The notes beneath the pieces are model-generated. The model was not told the DNA's origin, made no database searches, and was given only the letters and a program-made list of their open reading frames with translations. From NCBI RefSeq assembly GCF_000187465.1, contig NZ_GL732439.1:1077518-1141517 (forward strand): 64,000 bases of DNA, written 5' to 3'. The position numbers and the translations under genes are program-made. This stretch comes from Streptococcus infantis ATCC 700779. GTDB taxonomy: Bacteria; Bacillota; Bacilli; Lactobacillales; Streptococcaceae. This document shows positions 43,009-52,130 of the stretch, piece by piece (positions within the stretch are counted from its first letter, which is position 1; every line of letters begins with the position of its first letter).

Positions 43009-43680
43009 TTATAAATGTTTTTGAGCTTCTGATTTAATTTTTTCAACAACTTCTAAAATAGAGAGACCAGTCGTATCCAAATAGATTGCATCCTCAGCTT
43101 GCTTGAGAGGTGAAGTTTCACGATGACTATCTTTATAATCACGCGCAGCAATCTCTTCTTTCAAAGTTTCCAAATCTGTTTCGATTCCCTTTGAAAGATT
43201 TTCCTTGTAACGACGTTCCGCACGCTCATCTACAGATGCTACTAGAAAAATCTTCAATTCAGCCTGAGGCAAGACTACTGTTCCAATATCGCGGCCATCC
43301 ATGACAATACCACCTTGTCGGGCAATTTCTTGCTGAAGGGCTACTAACTTTTCACGAACAGCTGGAATCGCTGCAAAAGCAGAAACAGCGTTGGTTACTT
43401 CATTTTCTCGGATTGGATTTGTTACATCTACATCTCCAACAAAAACAAGCTGCTCTCCTGTTTCAGCGCGGCCAAAGCTAATTGGATATTGTTCCAATAA
43501 TTCAAGAAGTTGAGATGGCTCATCTGGGCTAATTTGGTTTTTCAATGCGATGTAAGTCGCCGCACGATACATAGCGCCTGTATCCAGATAAGTATAGCCA
43601 AAGTCCTTAGCAATAATCTTAGCTACTGTACTCTTACCACTGGAAGCTGGCCCATCAATAGCAATCTGAATTGTTTTCAT
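43009..43680 (-). CDS. cmk: Cytidylate kinase
   Basis: 223 aa from the ATG at 43680, with AGGAG 5 nt upstream; a GTG two codons earlier is less likely. It phosphorylates CMP and dCMP with ATP. P-loop [13 protein letters not shown] (about 8-20), the substrate motif [22 protein letters not shown] and the lid segment [13 protein letters not shown] are all present. Follows the LysM gene by 8 nt in one operon. Confidence 0.96.
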   Translation of the reverse strand: MKTIQIAIDGPASSGKSTVAKIIAKDFGYTYLDTGAMYRAATYIALKNQISPDEPSQLLELLEQYPISFGRAETGEQLVFVGDVDVTNPIRENEVTNAVSAFAAIPAVREKLVALQQEIARQGGIVMDGRDIGTVVLPQAELKIFLVASVDERAERRYKENLSKGIETDLETLKEEIAARDYKDSHRETSPLKQAEDAIYLDTTGLSILEVVEKIKSEAQKHL

Positions 43681-43688
43681 TGTCACTC

Positions 43689-44180
43689 CTATCTTGTCTT
43701 AAGGACATCACCAGGATTTGCAAACCAAGTTCCTGAAGACATATGACCAGGATTCAAGGCTTCAAGTTGAGCAATAGAGATTCCAGCGCGAGCCGCAATT
43801 GCTGCTTCCCCTTCTCCTGCCATGACTGTAATAGTTCCTTCAGAATCAGTACGTGCCTCTGTATGTTCTTGTTGAGTTGTCTCTGCTTCTGTTGACTCTG
43901 TTGACTGGGCAGTAGTAGCCACTGTTGTAACTTCTTCTACTTTTGGAGCCGAAGAATCATAAAAATCTTTCAAAGCTGAAGTGCGATCACTTCCGCCTGA
44001 TGACAAGTAGACCAATACAACTACCATCCCAACAACAATCACAAAGAAGAAAATAGCTAGAACTGTTAAAATACGATTGGCCACGACACCTGAACCTTTT
44101 TTGTTTCGTTGACGGCGTTCAGTTCTTGATTCCTCTTCTTGGTTTTCATAAATATCTTCTTGCCACGGTTCCTTTTCCAT
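43689..44180 (-). CDS. LysM-domain membrane protein (SAG1386/EF1546 type)
   Basis: 163 aa. A charged cytoplasmic N-terminus (residues 1-32), one membrane span (about 34-59, [22 protein letters not shown]), a T/E-rich extracellular linker and a C-terminal LysM domain (about 115-163: [38 protein letters not shown]). It probably binds peptidoglycan near the membrane. Coupled to cmk, as in many streptococci, and transcribed away from the ferredoxin gene. Confidence 0.88.
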   Translation of the reverse strand: MEKEPWQEDIYENQEEESRTERRQRNKKGSGVVANRILTVLAIFFFVIVVGMVVVLVYLSSGGSDRTSALKDFYDSSAPKVEEVTTVATTAQSTESTEAETTQQEHTEARTDSEGTITVMAGEGEAAIAARAGISIAQLEALNPGHMSSGTWFANPGDVLKTR

Positions 44181-44190
44181 ACCTTACTCC

Positions 44191-44219
44191 TTGAGTTTTT
44201 TTTAGTTTCTTATTACAAT
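44191..44219 (+). promoter_or_regulatory. Ferredoxin promoter (leaderless-type spacing)
   Basis: TTGAGT (44191-44196), exactly 17 nt, TACAAT (44214-44219). The ferredoxin ATG is at 44226, 7 nt after the -10 box, so the mRNA should begin at the start codon. Confidence 0.7.
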
Positions 44220-44225
44220 ATAAAT

Positions 44226-44429
44226 ATGAAGATTAGACTTATACCTGAACGTTGCATCGCTTGTGGGCTCTGCCAAACTTATTCAGAATTATTTGATTAC
44301 CATGATAATGGTATTGTCCGTTTTTACGATGAATCTGAGCAATTAGAGCGAGAAATTGCTTGCAACGACGACATTTTAGAAGCCGTTAAAAATTGCCCTA
44401 CTCGTGCTCTGATTATAGATGAATCTTAA
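44226..44429 (+). CDS. Small ferredoxin, one [4Fe-4S]-type cluster
   Basis: 67 aa. CIACGLC (residues 10-16) and a later NCPT (Cys near 55) give four cysteines in the pattern of a single-cluster ferredoxin; a fifth cysteine lies at about 46 in EIACNDD. A cytoplasmic electron carrier; partners are unknown. Divergent from the LysM-cmk operon. No ribosome site precedes the ATG, and the promoter spacing indicates a leaderless transcript. A longer in-frame start at 44139 would run through the promoter and is rejected. Confidence 0.9.
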   Translation: MKIRLIPERCIACGLCQTYSELFDYHDNGIVRFYDESEQLEREIACNDDILEAVKNCPTRALIIDES

Positions 44430-44634
44430 AATTTGGTGGAACATCAATCTCTAATTTCCACTCCCTCTAGTTTAGCATATTTTTCTAGAAAATTATAGTC
44501 TTTTGCTAGCTATTTTTATACAATTTTACTTTTATTTGTTCCAGGATTTCAATAATAAATAAACTGTTCTTTTAAGACATTTTTCTATCACTTAAGCACT
44601 AATCAAATTTTTATTTCAACCACATATAAAGTTA

Positions 44635-44664
44635 TAAAAAAAGAGGAATTACTTCCTCTTTTTT
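44635..44664. terminator. Bidirectional terminator between ferredoxin and galE
   Basis: AAAAAAGAGGAA and TTCCTCTTTTTT pair perfectly around TTAC. The 200 nt between the ferredoxin stop and this hairpin show no gene or recognisable element. Confidence 0.85.
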
Positions 44665-44678
44665 GTTTAATCAAACGA

Positions 44679-45698
44679 TTAGTCTTCAAATCCATTTGGA
44701 TGTTTGCTTTGCCAACGCCATGCATCTTCACACATTTCTGTAATACCAAGTCCTGCTTCCCATCCGAGCTCTTCCTTAGCTTTTGCTGGGTCTGAATAGC
44801 AGGCTGCAATATCACCTGGGCGACGTTCAACGATACGGTATGGAATTGGGCGCCCAACAGCTTTTTCCATATTTTGGATAATTTCAAGAACTGAGTAGCC
44901 TTTTCCAGTACCAAGGTTATACACATTGAGTCCAGAGCCTTTTTGAATTTTCTTAAGGGCAGCAACGTGCCCTTTTGCTAAGTCAACGACGTGGATATAG
45001 TCACGAACACCTGTTCCATCTTCAGTATCGTAGTCATCTCCGAAGACTTGAACTTGTTCTAACTTACCAACTGCGACTTGTGTTACATACGGTAGAAGGT
45101 TATTTGGAATGCCGTTTGGATTTTCTCCTAGGTCACCACTCTCATGCGCCCCAATTGGGTTGAAGTAACGAAGTAAGACAACGTTCCACTCTGAATCTGC
45201 TTTATGGATATCTGTCAAGATTTCTTCCAGCATAAGCTTGGTACGGCCATAAGGGTTGGTAGCTGAAAGTGGGAAATCTTCTAGGATTGGAACAGTATGT
45301 GGATCTCCATAAACTGTTGCTGAAGAACTGAAGATAATGTTCTTACAGTTGTTTTCTTCCATTGCCTTCAAAAGGCTAACTGTACCGGCAATATTGTTAT
45401 CATAGTAGGCAAGAGGGATACGAGTTGACTCACCAACTGCCTTCAAACCTGCAAAATGGATGACTCCTGTAGGTTCTTCCTGTTTGAAAATATCGCGAAG
45501 TGTATCCGTATCTCGAATATCAGCTTCATAAAAAGGAATCTCAACTCCTGTAATTCTTTCCACTACTTCTAAACTTTTACGGCTACTGTTGACTAAATTA
45601 TCCACTACGACAACTTGATGTCCAGCTTGGACCAATTCAATGACAGTGTGAGTTCCGATAAAACCTGCACCACCTGTTACCAAAATCTTTTCTTGCAT
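44679..45698 (-). CDS. galE: UDP-glucose 4-epimerase
   Basis: 339 aa, extended SDR. NAD site TGGAGFIGTHTV (8-19), catalytic serine region SSSATVYGDP with the Tyr-x3-Lys of NPYGRTKLMLEE, and the C-terminal ERRPGDIAACYSDP are intact. It interconverts UDP-glucose and UDP-galactose (or the HexNAc forms), supplying galactose for capsule and teichoic acids and handling galactose from host glycans. Not linked to galK/galT here, so it serves a biosynthetic role or a dispersed Leloir pathway. Confidence 0.96.
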   Translation of the reverse strand: MQEKILVTGGAGFIGTHTVIELVQAGHQVVVVDNLVNSSRKSLEVVERITGVEIPFYEADIRDTDTLRDIFKQEEPTGVIHFAGLKAVGESTRIPLAYYDNNIAGTVSLLKAMEENNCKNIIFSSSATVYGDPHTVPILEDFPLSATNPYGRTKLMLEEILTDIHKADSEWNVVLLRYFNPIGAHESGDLGENPNGIPNNLLPYVTQVAVGKLEQVQVFGDDYDTEDGTGVRDYIHVVDLAKGHVAALKKIQKGSGLNVYNLGTGKGYSVLEIIQNMEKAVGRPIPYRIVERRPGDIAACYSDPAKAKEELGWEAGLGITEMCEDAWRWQSKHPNGFED

Positions 45699-45804
45699 CT
45701 TTTTTCCTCTATTCTTAAATTATTTTTTTCATTTTACCATTTTTGATAGGGAAAGTCATTTGCTATCCTAATCCTATCGTAAAAACTAGGTAAAAAGTTT
45801 ACGA

Positions 45805-46899
45805 TTATTTCTCTTTAATATATCTTTCAGTCGGATAATCCGCTGGATCCAAGACTCCACTTTCCCCTTGAAGCATTTGGGCTAGGTGATAGCCTATAAT
45901 GGGTCCAGTTGTCAATCCTGACGATCCTAATCCACTCGCAACAAATACTCCTGACAAGTTTGGCACCTGTCCGAAAAACGGCGAAAAATCACTCGTATAA
46001 GCACGAATCCCCACACGTTCACCACTTATCATTGCATCTTTTAAGCTAGGATAAAACGAACTTGCTGCTTCAGCCATTCGTTGGAGCAAATTCTCATCAA
46101 CTGCTAGGTCAAATCCCATGTCATTTTCATGGGTAGCTCCTAGAGATAATTTACCGCCCGGAAATGGTATCAAATCCCACTCACCTTCCGGCATAACTAC
46201 AGGGTAAGTTCCCATATCTTGTGGCACTTGGTAATCTCGGAGTTGCCCCTTTTGAGGACGAACGTCTACCTCATATCCTAATGGCTCTAAGATGTGGCCA
46301 AGCCAAGCTCCTGTAGATAAGATGACTTGGTCAAACATTTGATTGTCTATCTGATAGCCCGATGATAGAGGGGTTAGACTGACCTCTTTATTTATGACCT
46401 TCACTTGACTAGCTCCCAGTAAGCGACTCACTAGGAGTTGCCCATCTACTCGAGCTCCACCAGAAGCATAGAGTAAACGTTCAAATCCCTCTAGACCGGG
46501 AAATAAGTTACTAGCAGTCGCTTGGTCCAAAATGGCTAATTCTCCAATCAAGGGAGATTCTTCTCTACGTTGCAAGGCTAGTTGATAGAGTTCCTCTAGC
46601 TTAGAGTCATCATTTTTAAGAAGAAAGACACCAGAACCTTGGTAAAAATCAACTTTTTGACCCGATTTTTCTAGGTCAGCTAATAAATCTACATAGAAAT
46701 CAGCTCCTAGGCGCGCCATCTTATACCAAGCCTTATTGCGTCGTTTAGAAAACCAGGGACTAATAATTCCTGCCGCGGCCTTGGTTGCTTGCCCATGTCC
46801 AAAATCAAAAACAGTTACTTCGATATCGGCTTCCTTAGAAAGATAGTAGGCAGCTGTGGCCCCTACAATTCCTGCACCTATAATGGCAACTTTTTTCAT
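45805..46899 (-). CDS. FAD-dependent oxidoreductase, DAO family
   Basis: 364 aa. The FAD fold is GAGIVGATAAYYLSKEA (8-24), the DAO signature TGAWLGHILEPLGYEVDVRPQKG is seen mid-protein as its two parts, and GLGSSGLTTGPIIGYHLA closes the FAD site. Relatives oxidise D-amino acids, glycine or sarcosine, or act in thiamine synthesis (ThiO). It follows nif3 by 16 nt and trmK, as an operon. The substrate is unresolved. Confidence 0.9.
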   Translation of the reverse strand: MKKVAIIGAGIVGATAAYYLSKEADIEVTVFDFGHGQATKAAAGIISPWFSKRRNKAWYKMARLGADFYVDLLADLEKSGQKVDFYQGSGVFLLKNDDSKLEELYQLALQRREESPLIGELAILDQATASNLFPGLEGFERLLYASGGARVDGQLLVSRLLGASQVKVINKEVSLTPLSSGYQIDNQMFDQVILSTGAWLGHILEPLGYEVDVRPQKGQLRDYQVPQDMGTYPVVMPEGEWDLIPFPGGKLSLGATHENDMGFDLAVDENLLQRMAEAASSFYPSLKDAMISGERVGIRAYTSDFSPFFGQVPNLSGVFVASGLGSSGLTTGPIIGYHLAQMLQGESGVLDPADYPTERYIKEK

Positions 46900-46915
46900 T
46901 GTCTTTACCTTCTAA

Positions 46916-47713
46916 CTAGATATGATGGAATGGTTTGGTGGACGCTTGACTTGCGATAACCTCTAGAGACCAAGCATTCTCTTCCTTCCATTCATTCAGG
47001 AACGATGCAATTTTTTCAACAAAGAGAACTTCAATATAGTGGCCTGGATCCAGAGCCAACAAGCCGTCTGACAACATATCTTGGGCAGTGTGGTAATAGA
47101 TGTCACCAGTAATGTAAACATGAGCTCCTTTTGCTAAAGCATCAGAGTAGAAAGACTGCCCACTACCACCACAAATAGCTACTCTTGAGATTGTTTTTTG
47201 CAAATCAGTCTCTTTATAATACACCATACGAAGGCTATCCAGACCAAATACTTCCTTAACATGACTAGCAAATTCGTCAAACGTTTGAGGTTTAATATTG
47301 CCAATACGCCCGATGCCACGTTCAGGACCTGTTTCCTGTAGAAAAGTTGTATCCTTAATATCCAATAGTTGGCAGAACCAGTCATTAAGGCCGTTTGCAA
47401 CAATATCAATATTGGTATGGCTAACGTAGACTGCAATATCATGCTTGATAAGATCAATATAAATCTGATTTTGAGGGCGACTAGCTACCAAGTCCTTTAT
47501 CGGACGGAAGATAGGCGCGTGCTTAACGATAATCAAATCTACACCCTTTTCAATAGCTTCTGCCACTGTATCTTCACGTATATCAAGGGCAACCATGACT
47601 TTCTGGATGTCCTTGTCTAAAGTTCCAATCTGCAGTCCACGATTATCGCCTTCCATAGAAAATTCTTGAGGACAATAGGTTTCATAACGCTTAATCACTT
47701 CACTTGCTTTCAT
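46916..47713 (-). CDS. Nif3-like dinuclear metal centre protein
   Basis: 265 aa, YqfO/Nif3 family of toroidal hexamers with two metal ions. Metal-ligand histidines appear in [13 protein letters not shown] and [10 protein letters not shown] near the start and in [14 protein letters not shown] near the end. GTP cyclohydrolase activity has been proposed for relatives but is not settled. It overlaps trmK by 14 nt, a conserved pair in Firmicutes. Confidence 0.93.
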   Translation of the reverse strand: MKASEVIKRYETYCPQEFSMEGDNRGLQIGTLDKDIQKVMVALDIREDTVAEAIEKGVDLIIVKHAPIFRPIKDLVASRPQNQIYIDLIKHDIAVYVSHTNIDIVANGLNDWFCQLLDIKDTTFLQETGPERGIGRIGNIKPQTFDEFASHVKEVFGLDSLRMVYYKETDLQKTISRVAICGGSGQSFYSDALAKGAHVYITGDIYYHTAQDMLSDGLLALDPGHYIEVLFVEKIASFLNEWKEENAWSLEVIASQASTKPFHHI

Positions 47714-48377
47714 GGAGCACCTCCTTGATGGCTTGAATTTTATCTACTAAAACTTGACGTTCTTCATGATTTTTTTCTGGGATTTGACTAAGGGCAAATT
47801 CGAGCTTACTTGCTTCTCTTTGCCACTTTTGGACAAATACGGGGCTAAGTTCTTTAGATAGAAAAGAACCAAAACGGGTGTCACTTGCTGACAATTTCAT
47901 TTCTCCAGCTTCCACAACTAGAATCTCGTAAAATTTTCCAGCTTCCTCTAAAATACTTTCAGCTACAATCTGAAATCCATGCTCTTGTAACCAGCTACGT
48001 AACTCATCTTCACGATTATTGGGTTGAAGAATCAATCGCTCAACATTGGCTAGTTTGTCAAAACCCTCTTCTAATATCGTAGCAATCAAACGACCACCCA
48101 TTCCTGCAATAGTGATAACAGAGATCTGGTCACTTTCTTCGAAAGCAGCCAAACCATTTGCCAAACGAACCTGAATTTTATTAGCTAATCCATGACTTTC
48201 AACATTTCTAACTGCAGACTGATAGGGGCCGACTACAACTTCACCAGCGATGGCAGCTTCAATATGACCTTTTTCAACTAATTCAATAGGTAGATAAGCA
48301 TGGTCGCTACCGACGTCCAGCAAAACAGCTCCTTGGGGAACAAAAGAAGCAACTGTTTCTAATCTCTTTGAAATCAT
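47700..48377 (-). CDS. trmK: tRNA (adenine-22 N1)-methyltransferase
   Basis: 225 aa. A Rossmann methyltransferase with SAM motif [19 protein letters not shown] (19-37) and the catalytic-site motif [10 protein letters not shown], followed by a helical C-terminal extension rich in E and K that binds tRNA. It methylates A22 in the tRNA D-loop. Overlaps nif3 at its 3' end, first gene of trmK-nif3-oxidase. Confidence 0.95.
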   Translation of the reverse strand: MISKRLETVASFVPQGAVLLDVGSDHAYLPIELVEKGHIEAAIAGEVVVGPYQSAVRNVESHGLANKIQVRLANGLAAFEESDQISVITIAGMGGRLIATILEEGFDKLANVERLILQPNNREDELRSWLQEHGFQIVAESILEEAGKFYEILVVEAGEMKLSASDTRFGSFLSKELSPVFVQKWQREASKLEFALSQIPEKNHEERQVLVDKIQAIKEVLHESK

Positions 48378-48444
48378 CTTCTCTCACTTTCAAAAACTCT
48401 ATTTCCCTTTATTATACCATATTTTATCTGGCAATCCTGCACCT

Positions 48445-48477
48445 AAAAAAGACCGCAATCATGGATTGCAGTCTTTC
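48445..48477 (-). terminator. Terminator of the P-type ATPase gene
   Basis: AAAGACTGCAATC and GATTGCGGTCTTT form a 13-bp stem with a 3-nt loop and a T-run on the minus strand. Confidence 0.85.
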
Positions 48478-48478
48478 T

Positions 48479-50815
48479 TTATCTTTTAACTTGGTAACGA
48501 CTTGTCAGTATGAACATCACAATAAAGACCAGCATCATGGCCCCATAAACAGGCAACGTTTGTCCAGTCAAGGTTGAAATTTCAAGCAATTTTTGGATTC
48601 TTGGGAATAGAGCTGTTCCAAGGAAACCTACAACTGACCAAATAAGCAATAGCACACGCCACAAGCTAAATGGCAAGCAAGCTCTAACTACAGACATGAA
48701 ACCAATCGATGCCAATAGATAATACAAAAGTGTCGAAATTTCAATGTCGGTCCAGCCTTGACTGGTTCCAAAAATTTTAACAAAGAGAACACTAAAGACT
48801 ACCATCAAGGCACTTGGTAAAGCTCGAAGCATGGATTTTCTGAGGAAGTTTTGTTCCACAGGTTTGATATTTCGTTCAAAAGTTAATACAAACGGTGGGA
48901 ATCCTTCCACGAACTGGTCAATCATAGTTATCTGAATCGGAATGAATGGGAAAATCAAAATCCATTCAGTACGTCCCAACAAAGCACTGGCAATACAGAT
49001 AACTGCTAGCAAGAAGGAATAGATTGTCTTAATCAAGAAAATCGGAGCAATGTGGGCAATATTATTGACCACACGACGACCTTCGAAGAGAATCTCAGGA
49101 ACATCATTAAAGTCTGAGTTCAAGAGGACCAGATTTGCAATCTGACGAGTTGCTGGGTCTCCTTCAGCCATAACAATGGAACAGTCTGCCTCACGAAGAG
49201 CAAGGATATCATTGACACCATCCCCTGTCATTGCTGTAGTATGTCCTGCTTTTTTCAGAGTTTGGATGATCAGTTTCTTTTGATGAGGCGAGACACGTCC
49301 GAAAATGGCTGTTTCCTCAGCCATGGCTATCAATTCTTCATCATTAATTTTCGAACAATCTACATAGCTCTGATAGTCTGCAAAACCTGCTTTTTGGGCA
49401 ATACTTGAAACAGTGACTGGATTATCACCAGAGATAATTTTCAATCCCACTTCCTGAGAACGAAGATAGTCTAGCGTATCAGCAGCACCTTCTCGAATCG
49501 GATCTAGAATCTCAAGTAAAGCCAAAGCCTGAATATCAGATGGCTTTTGTGGCTTGTGATGGTTAAGTTTTTCTTGACTGAGCGCTAACACCAAGACACG
49601 AGATCCTCGTTCAAGAGCTTCTCTAGCTTCAGGAACTTCAGCATCCAACAACATCTCCGGTGCGCCTAGGAAAACAGTTCCTAGACCTTCCAACTCCATT
49701 GCTCCCCATTTTCGATCACTTGAAAATGGAAGGCTAGAAATCATCGGATAAGCTACCTCTCCCGCAAAACGCTTTCGAATAGCTTGAGCTGTTGGATTTT
49801 TATCCTCACTGTGTGCCATATAACTAGTTAGTATTTTGGCAATGGCATCTTTGTCGTAAGCTTGCGTAAGAGGAAGGACCGTCTCAACCTGCATCTTCCC
49901 TTGGGTGATGGTCCCTGTCTTATCCAAGCAGAGCATATCCACACGCGCCAAGGTCTCAACAGAATACATCTCCTGCACCAAAACCTTTTTAAGTCCTAAT
50001 TTTATCACTGCGGTCAAAAGCGAAGTTATAGTAAGTAACGCGATACCTTTAGGCAACATTCCTAAAAGAGCTGTAGATGAATTGACTACAGAAGACTTGA
50101 GTGGCAGACCTTTTAAGACCAAGGCTTCAAGCAAGAGAGCAATACCAAAAGGAATGATAATTTTCCCAGTAAAGCCGGCTAACTGGTCTAGCGATTTCAT
50201 GATACGAGAGTTAATTGGCTTCACTGTCTTAGCTTCAAGCATGAGTTTAGCAGCATAGTTATCCGCCCCAACATGATGTACCTGAGCGAGGACAGAACCA
50301 CTTGCAAGAAAGCTACCCGACAACATTAAGTCTTCTACTTCTTTTTGCACCAAGTCGCTCTCGCCCGTTAACATAGCTTCATTGACTTCTGCAAAACCTT
50401 CTAATACAATGGCATCACTTGGAATCTGATCTCCTGCTGACAAGCGAATCACATCGTCTAAAACAAGTTCTTCGGGGTCCAAAGCTATCTCTTGTCCATC
50501 ACGAATAGTGAAAATCTTTTCTTTATTCAAGAGATTGAGCTTATCAACCATATGTTTGGCACGTAGCTCGGTTACAATCCCAGAAAATGCATTAAAACAG
50601 ATAACCGCAAAGAAAACTAGGTTGCTCCAAGCTTGAACAAAGGCGAGCGCTAAGGCAATGGCAAAGTTTAAAGCATTGAATAAAGTAAAGACATTTCTCT
50701 TCACAATCTGCCATGTACTAGTACTAGCTGAAGCTTGGAAATCATTGACCTGTCCCTGTTTCTGACGATCTTTGACTTCTGATTGGCTTAATCCCATAAT
50801 TTTATTTTTATCCAT
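48479..50815 (-). CDS. Cation-translocating P-type ATPase (CtpE-like)
   Basis: 778 aa from the ATG at 50815. Actuator motif MLTGESDLV, phosphorylation motif LDKTGTITQGK, nucleotide-binding GRVSPHQK and hinge GDGVNDILALREADCSIVM's start are intact, with about ten membrane spans. There are no N-terminal metal-binding cysteines, so it is not a Cu/Cd pump; the overall form resembles CtpE-type Ca2+ ATPases. Ion and direction are unproven. No ribosome site precedes the ATG, and a -10 box ends 7 nt before it, suggesting a leaderless message. Divergent from plsC. Confidence 0.9.
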   Translation of the reverse strand: MDKNKIMGLSQSEVKDRQKQGQVNDFQASASTSTWQIVKRNVFTLFNALNFAIALALAFVQAWSNLVFFAVICFNAFSGIVTELRAKHMVDKLNLLNKEKIFTIRDGQEIALDPEELVLDDVIRLSAGDQIPSDAIVLEGFAEVNEAMLTGESDLVQKEVEDLMLSGSFLASGSVLAQVHHVGADNYAAKLMLEAKTVKPINSRIMKSLDQLAGFTGKIIIPFGIALLLEALVLKGLPLKSSVVNSSTALLGMLPKGIALLTITSLLTAVIKLGLKKVLVQEMYSVETLARVDMLCLDKTGTITQGKMQVETVLPLTQAYDKDAIAKILTSYMAHSEDKNPTAQAIRKRFAGEVAYPMISSLPFSSDRKWGAMELEGLGTVFLGAPEMLLDAEVPEAREALERGSRVLVLALSQEKLNHHKPQKPSDIQALALLEILDPIREGAADTLDYLRSQEVGLKIISGDNPVTVSSIAQKAGFADYQSYVDCSKINDEELIAMAEETAIFGRVSPHQKKLIIQTLKKAGHTTAMTGDGVNDILALREADCSIVMAEGDPATRQIANLVLLNSDFNDVPEILFEGRRVVNNIAHIAPIFLIKTIYSFLLAVICIASALLGRTEWILIFPFIPIQITMIDQFVEGFPPFVLTFERNIKPVEQNFLRKSMLRALPSALMVVFSVLFVKIFGTSQGWTDIEISTLLYYLLASIGFMSVVRACLPFSLWRVLLLIWSVVGFLGTALFPRIQKLLEISTLTGQTLPVYGAMMLVFIVMFILTSRYQVKR

Positions 50816-50822
50816 AAATTCT

Positions 50823-50828
50823 ATCATA
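50823..50828 (-). promoter_or_regulatory. P-type ATPase promoter, -10 box next to the start codon
   Basis: The minus strand reads TGATATGAT, an extended -10 box (hexamer TATGAT), with TTAGAA 18 nt upstream. Only 7 nt separate the hexamer from the ATG. Confidence 0.5.
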
Positions 50829-50890
50829 TCATTTTTTTTTAAATATTTCTAATTTCATATAAAAAGCTATTCCGCCTAAACAAAAAACAT

Positions 50891-50919
50891 TTGCCTGTCC
50901 TAGTATGATAAGGTATAAT
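50891..50919 (+). promoter_or_regulatory. plsC promoter
   Basis: TTGCCT (50891-50896), 17 nt, TATAAT (50914-50919), followed by GAAGGAG and the ATG at 50947. Confidence 0.7.
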
Positions 50920-50946
50920 AAAAGAAAGAGAACTGAAGGAGACATC

Positions 50947-51696
50947 ATGTTTTATACTTATCTGCGTGGGCTGGTTATGTTGATTCTATGGTCAATCAAT
51001 GGAAATGCTCACTTTCACAATACTGAAAAAATTCCAAGTTTAGATGAAAACTATATCCTTGTTGCGCCACACCGTACCTGGTGGGATCCAGTCTATATGG
51101 CTTTTGCAACAAAACCAAAGCAATTTGTCTTTATGGCAAAAAAAGAACTCTTTTCAAATCGCATCTTTGGTTGGTGGATTCGCATGTGTGGTGCTTTCCC
51201 TATCGACCGTGATAACCCAGGTTCTTCTGCTATCAAATATCCAATTAATGTTCTTAAAAAGAGCAAGCGCTCACTGATTATGTTCCCGAGTGGTAGTCGT
51301 CATTCCAATGATGTTAAGGGTGGTGTAGCCCTCATCGCTAAGATGGCTAAGGTTCGAATTATGCCAGTTACCTATACTGGTCCTATGACTCTAAAAGGAC
51401 TTGTCAGCCGTGAACGTATTGATATGAACTTCGGAAATCCGATTGATATCTCAGATATTAAAAAGATGAATGATGAGGGAATTGAGATGGTTGCAGACCG
51501 CATCCAATCTGAATTTCAACGCCTGGATGAGGAAACAAAACAGTGGCACAACAATAAAAAACCAAATCCACTGTGGTGGCTGATCCGTATCCCTGCCTTG
51601 ATTCTAGCAATTATAATCGGAATTTTGACAATCCTCTTTACCTTTGTTGCAAGTTTTGTTTGGAACCCAGATAAAAAGAGAGAGCAATTACAATAG
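50947..51696 (+). CDS. plsC: 1-acyl-sn-glycerol-3-phosphate acyltransferase
   Basis: 249 aa from the ATG at 50947 with a GAAGGAG site; an upstream in-frame extension crosses the promoter. An N-terminal hydrophobic segment, the catalytic HRTWWD (HX4D), the GAFPIDRD phosphate-binding block, MFPSGSRH and MPVTYTG are the four acyltransferase blocks, and a C-terminal membrane span (about 215-240) is present. It adds the second fatty acid in phosphatidic acid synthesis. Glycerophosphate specificity is inferred; mitis-group genomes may have more than one PlsC homologue. Confidence 0.92.
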   Translation: MFYTYLRGLVMLILWSINGNAHFHNTEKIPSLDENYILVAPHRTWWDPVYMAFATKPKQFVFMAKKELFSNRIFGWWIRMCGAFPIDRDNPGSSAIKYPINVLKKSKRSLIMFPSGSRHSNDVKGGVALIAKMAKVRIMPVTYTGPMTLKGLVSRERIDMNFGNPIDISDIKKMNDEGIEMVADRIQSEFQRLDEETKQWHNNKKPNPLWWLIRIPALILAIIIGILTILFTFVASFVWNPDKKREQLQ

Positions 51697-51710
51697 TCTA
51701 ATTTTCACAG

Positions 51711-51736
51711 GCCCAAGTTTATTACTTGGGCTTTTC
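51711..51736 (+). terminator. plsC terminator
   Basis: GCCCAAG (51711-51717) and CTTGGGC (51725-51731) with a 7-nt loop, then TTTT. Confidence 0.75.
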
Positions 51737-51763
51737 CAATGAGTTAGCATACTAATTAGCATA

Positions 51764-51792
51764 TTGACAAAAGCTTAAATCTATAGTATACT
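51764..51792 (+). promoter_or_regulatory. tRNA-Thr promoter
   Basis: Consensus TTGACA (51764-51769), 17 nt, TATACT (51787-51792), 11 nt ahead of the tRNA 5' end. Confidence 0.8.
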
Positions 51793-51802
51793 TTCAAAGT
51801 AA

Positions 51803-51875
51803 GCTGATTTAGCTCAGTAGGCAGAGCGCATCCATGGTAAGGATGAGGTCGCCGGTTCGATCCCGGCAATTAGCA
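51803..51875 (+). tRNA. tRNA-Thr (anticodon GGT)
   Basis: 73 nt. The acceptor GCTGATT pairs with AATTAGC, the D-arm is GCTC/GAGC, the anticodon stem CATCC/GGATG encloses ATGGTAA (anticodon GGT), and the T-arm has GGTTCGATCC. No CCA is encoded. It stands alone with its own promoter and terminator. Confidence 0.96.
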
Positions 51876-51882
51876 TCAATTC

Positions 51883-51912
51883 AGCAGTTCCTATCTGGGG
51901 AGCTGTTTTTTT
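51883..51912 (+). terminator. tRNA-Thr terminator
   Basis: AGCAGTTCC pairs, with one bulge and wobble, with GGGGAGCTG, followed by TTTTTTTC. The next promoter begins 2 nt later. Confidence 0.7.
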
Positions 51913-51913
51913 C

Positions 51914-51942
51914 TTGACAAAGCATTGGCTCTATAGTAAAAT
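51914..51942 (+). promoter_or_regulatory. Promoter of the small-RNA candidate
   Basis: Consensus TTGACA (51914-51919), 17 nt, TAAAAT (51937-51942). No open reading frame with a ribosome site follows before the terminator. Confidence 0.75.
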
Positions 51943-51948
51943 AAAGTC

Positions 51949-52090
51949 TGCGATGAGTCGATATGTAGCGAGAGCTACAATTGCGCAAAGGAGGTCATAA
52001 CGCAGGAGCGGACCTTGAGAAATTGTGTGAACCAGTTTCTCACATGGAGATGCCTCTCACACTCTCTGGTTTTTCCAGAGAGTTTTTTTT
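51949..52090 (+). ncRNA. Candidate structured small RNA, about 142 nt
   Basis: The unit runs from the predicted start near 51949 to the T-run of a perfect 9-bp terminator (ACTCTCTGG/CCAGAGAGT, 52061-52083). Between them four more hairpins follow one another: TGTAGC-GAGA-GCTACA (51964-51979, a GNRA tetraloop), AGGTC-ATAA-CGC-AGGA-GCG-GACCT (51992-52015), TGAGAAA/TTTCTCA (52016-52042) and GAGA/TCTC (52047-52058). The segment AAAGGAGGT (51987-51995) is a perfect complement of the 16S rRNA 3' end, but no start codon lies at working distance. It lacks the hallmarks of 6S, 4.5S and RNase P RNA and of the CiaR csRNAs. No family is recognised. Confidence 0.7.
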
Positions 52091-52130
52091 CTTTTCTTAA
52101 ACGAATAGGGTTCTGGACCTTATGAAACAA

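Noticed and set aside
44139..44225. Longer ferredoxin start
   Set aside because: It would include the predicted promoter and overlap the divergent LysM gene; the CxxCxxC motif is correctly placed from the ATG at 44226.
45779..45812. Terminator after the DAO-family gene
   Set aside because: The CGTAAA/TTTACG pairing is interrupted and has no U-tract; too weak to list.
51985..52090. A short peptide gene behind AAAGGAGGT in the small-RNA candidate
   Set aside because: No ATG, GTG or TTG lies 5-12 nt after the site, and the nearest frame reads through the terminator.
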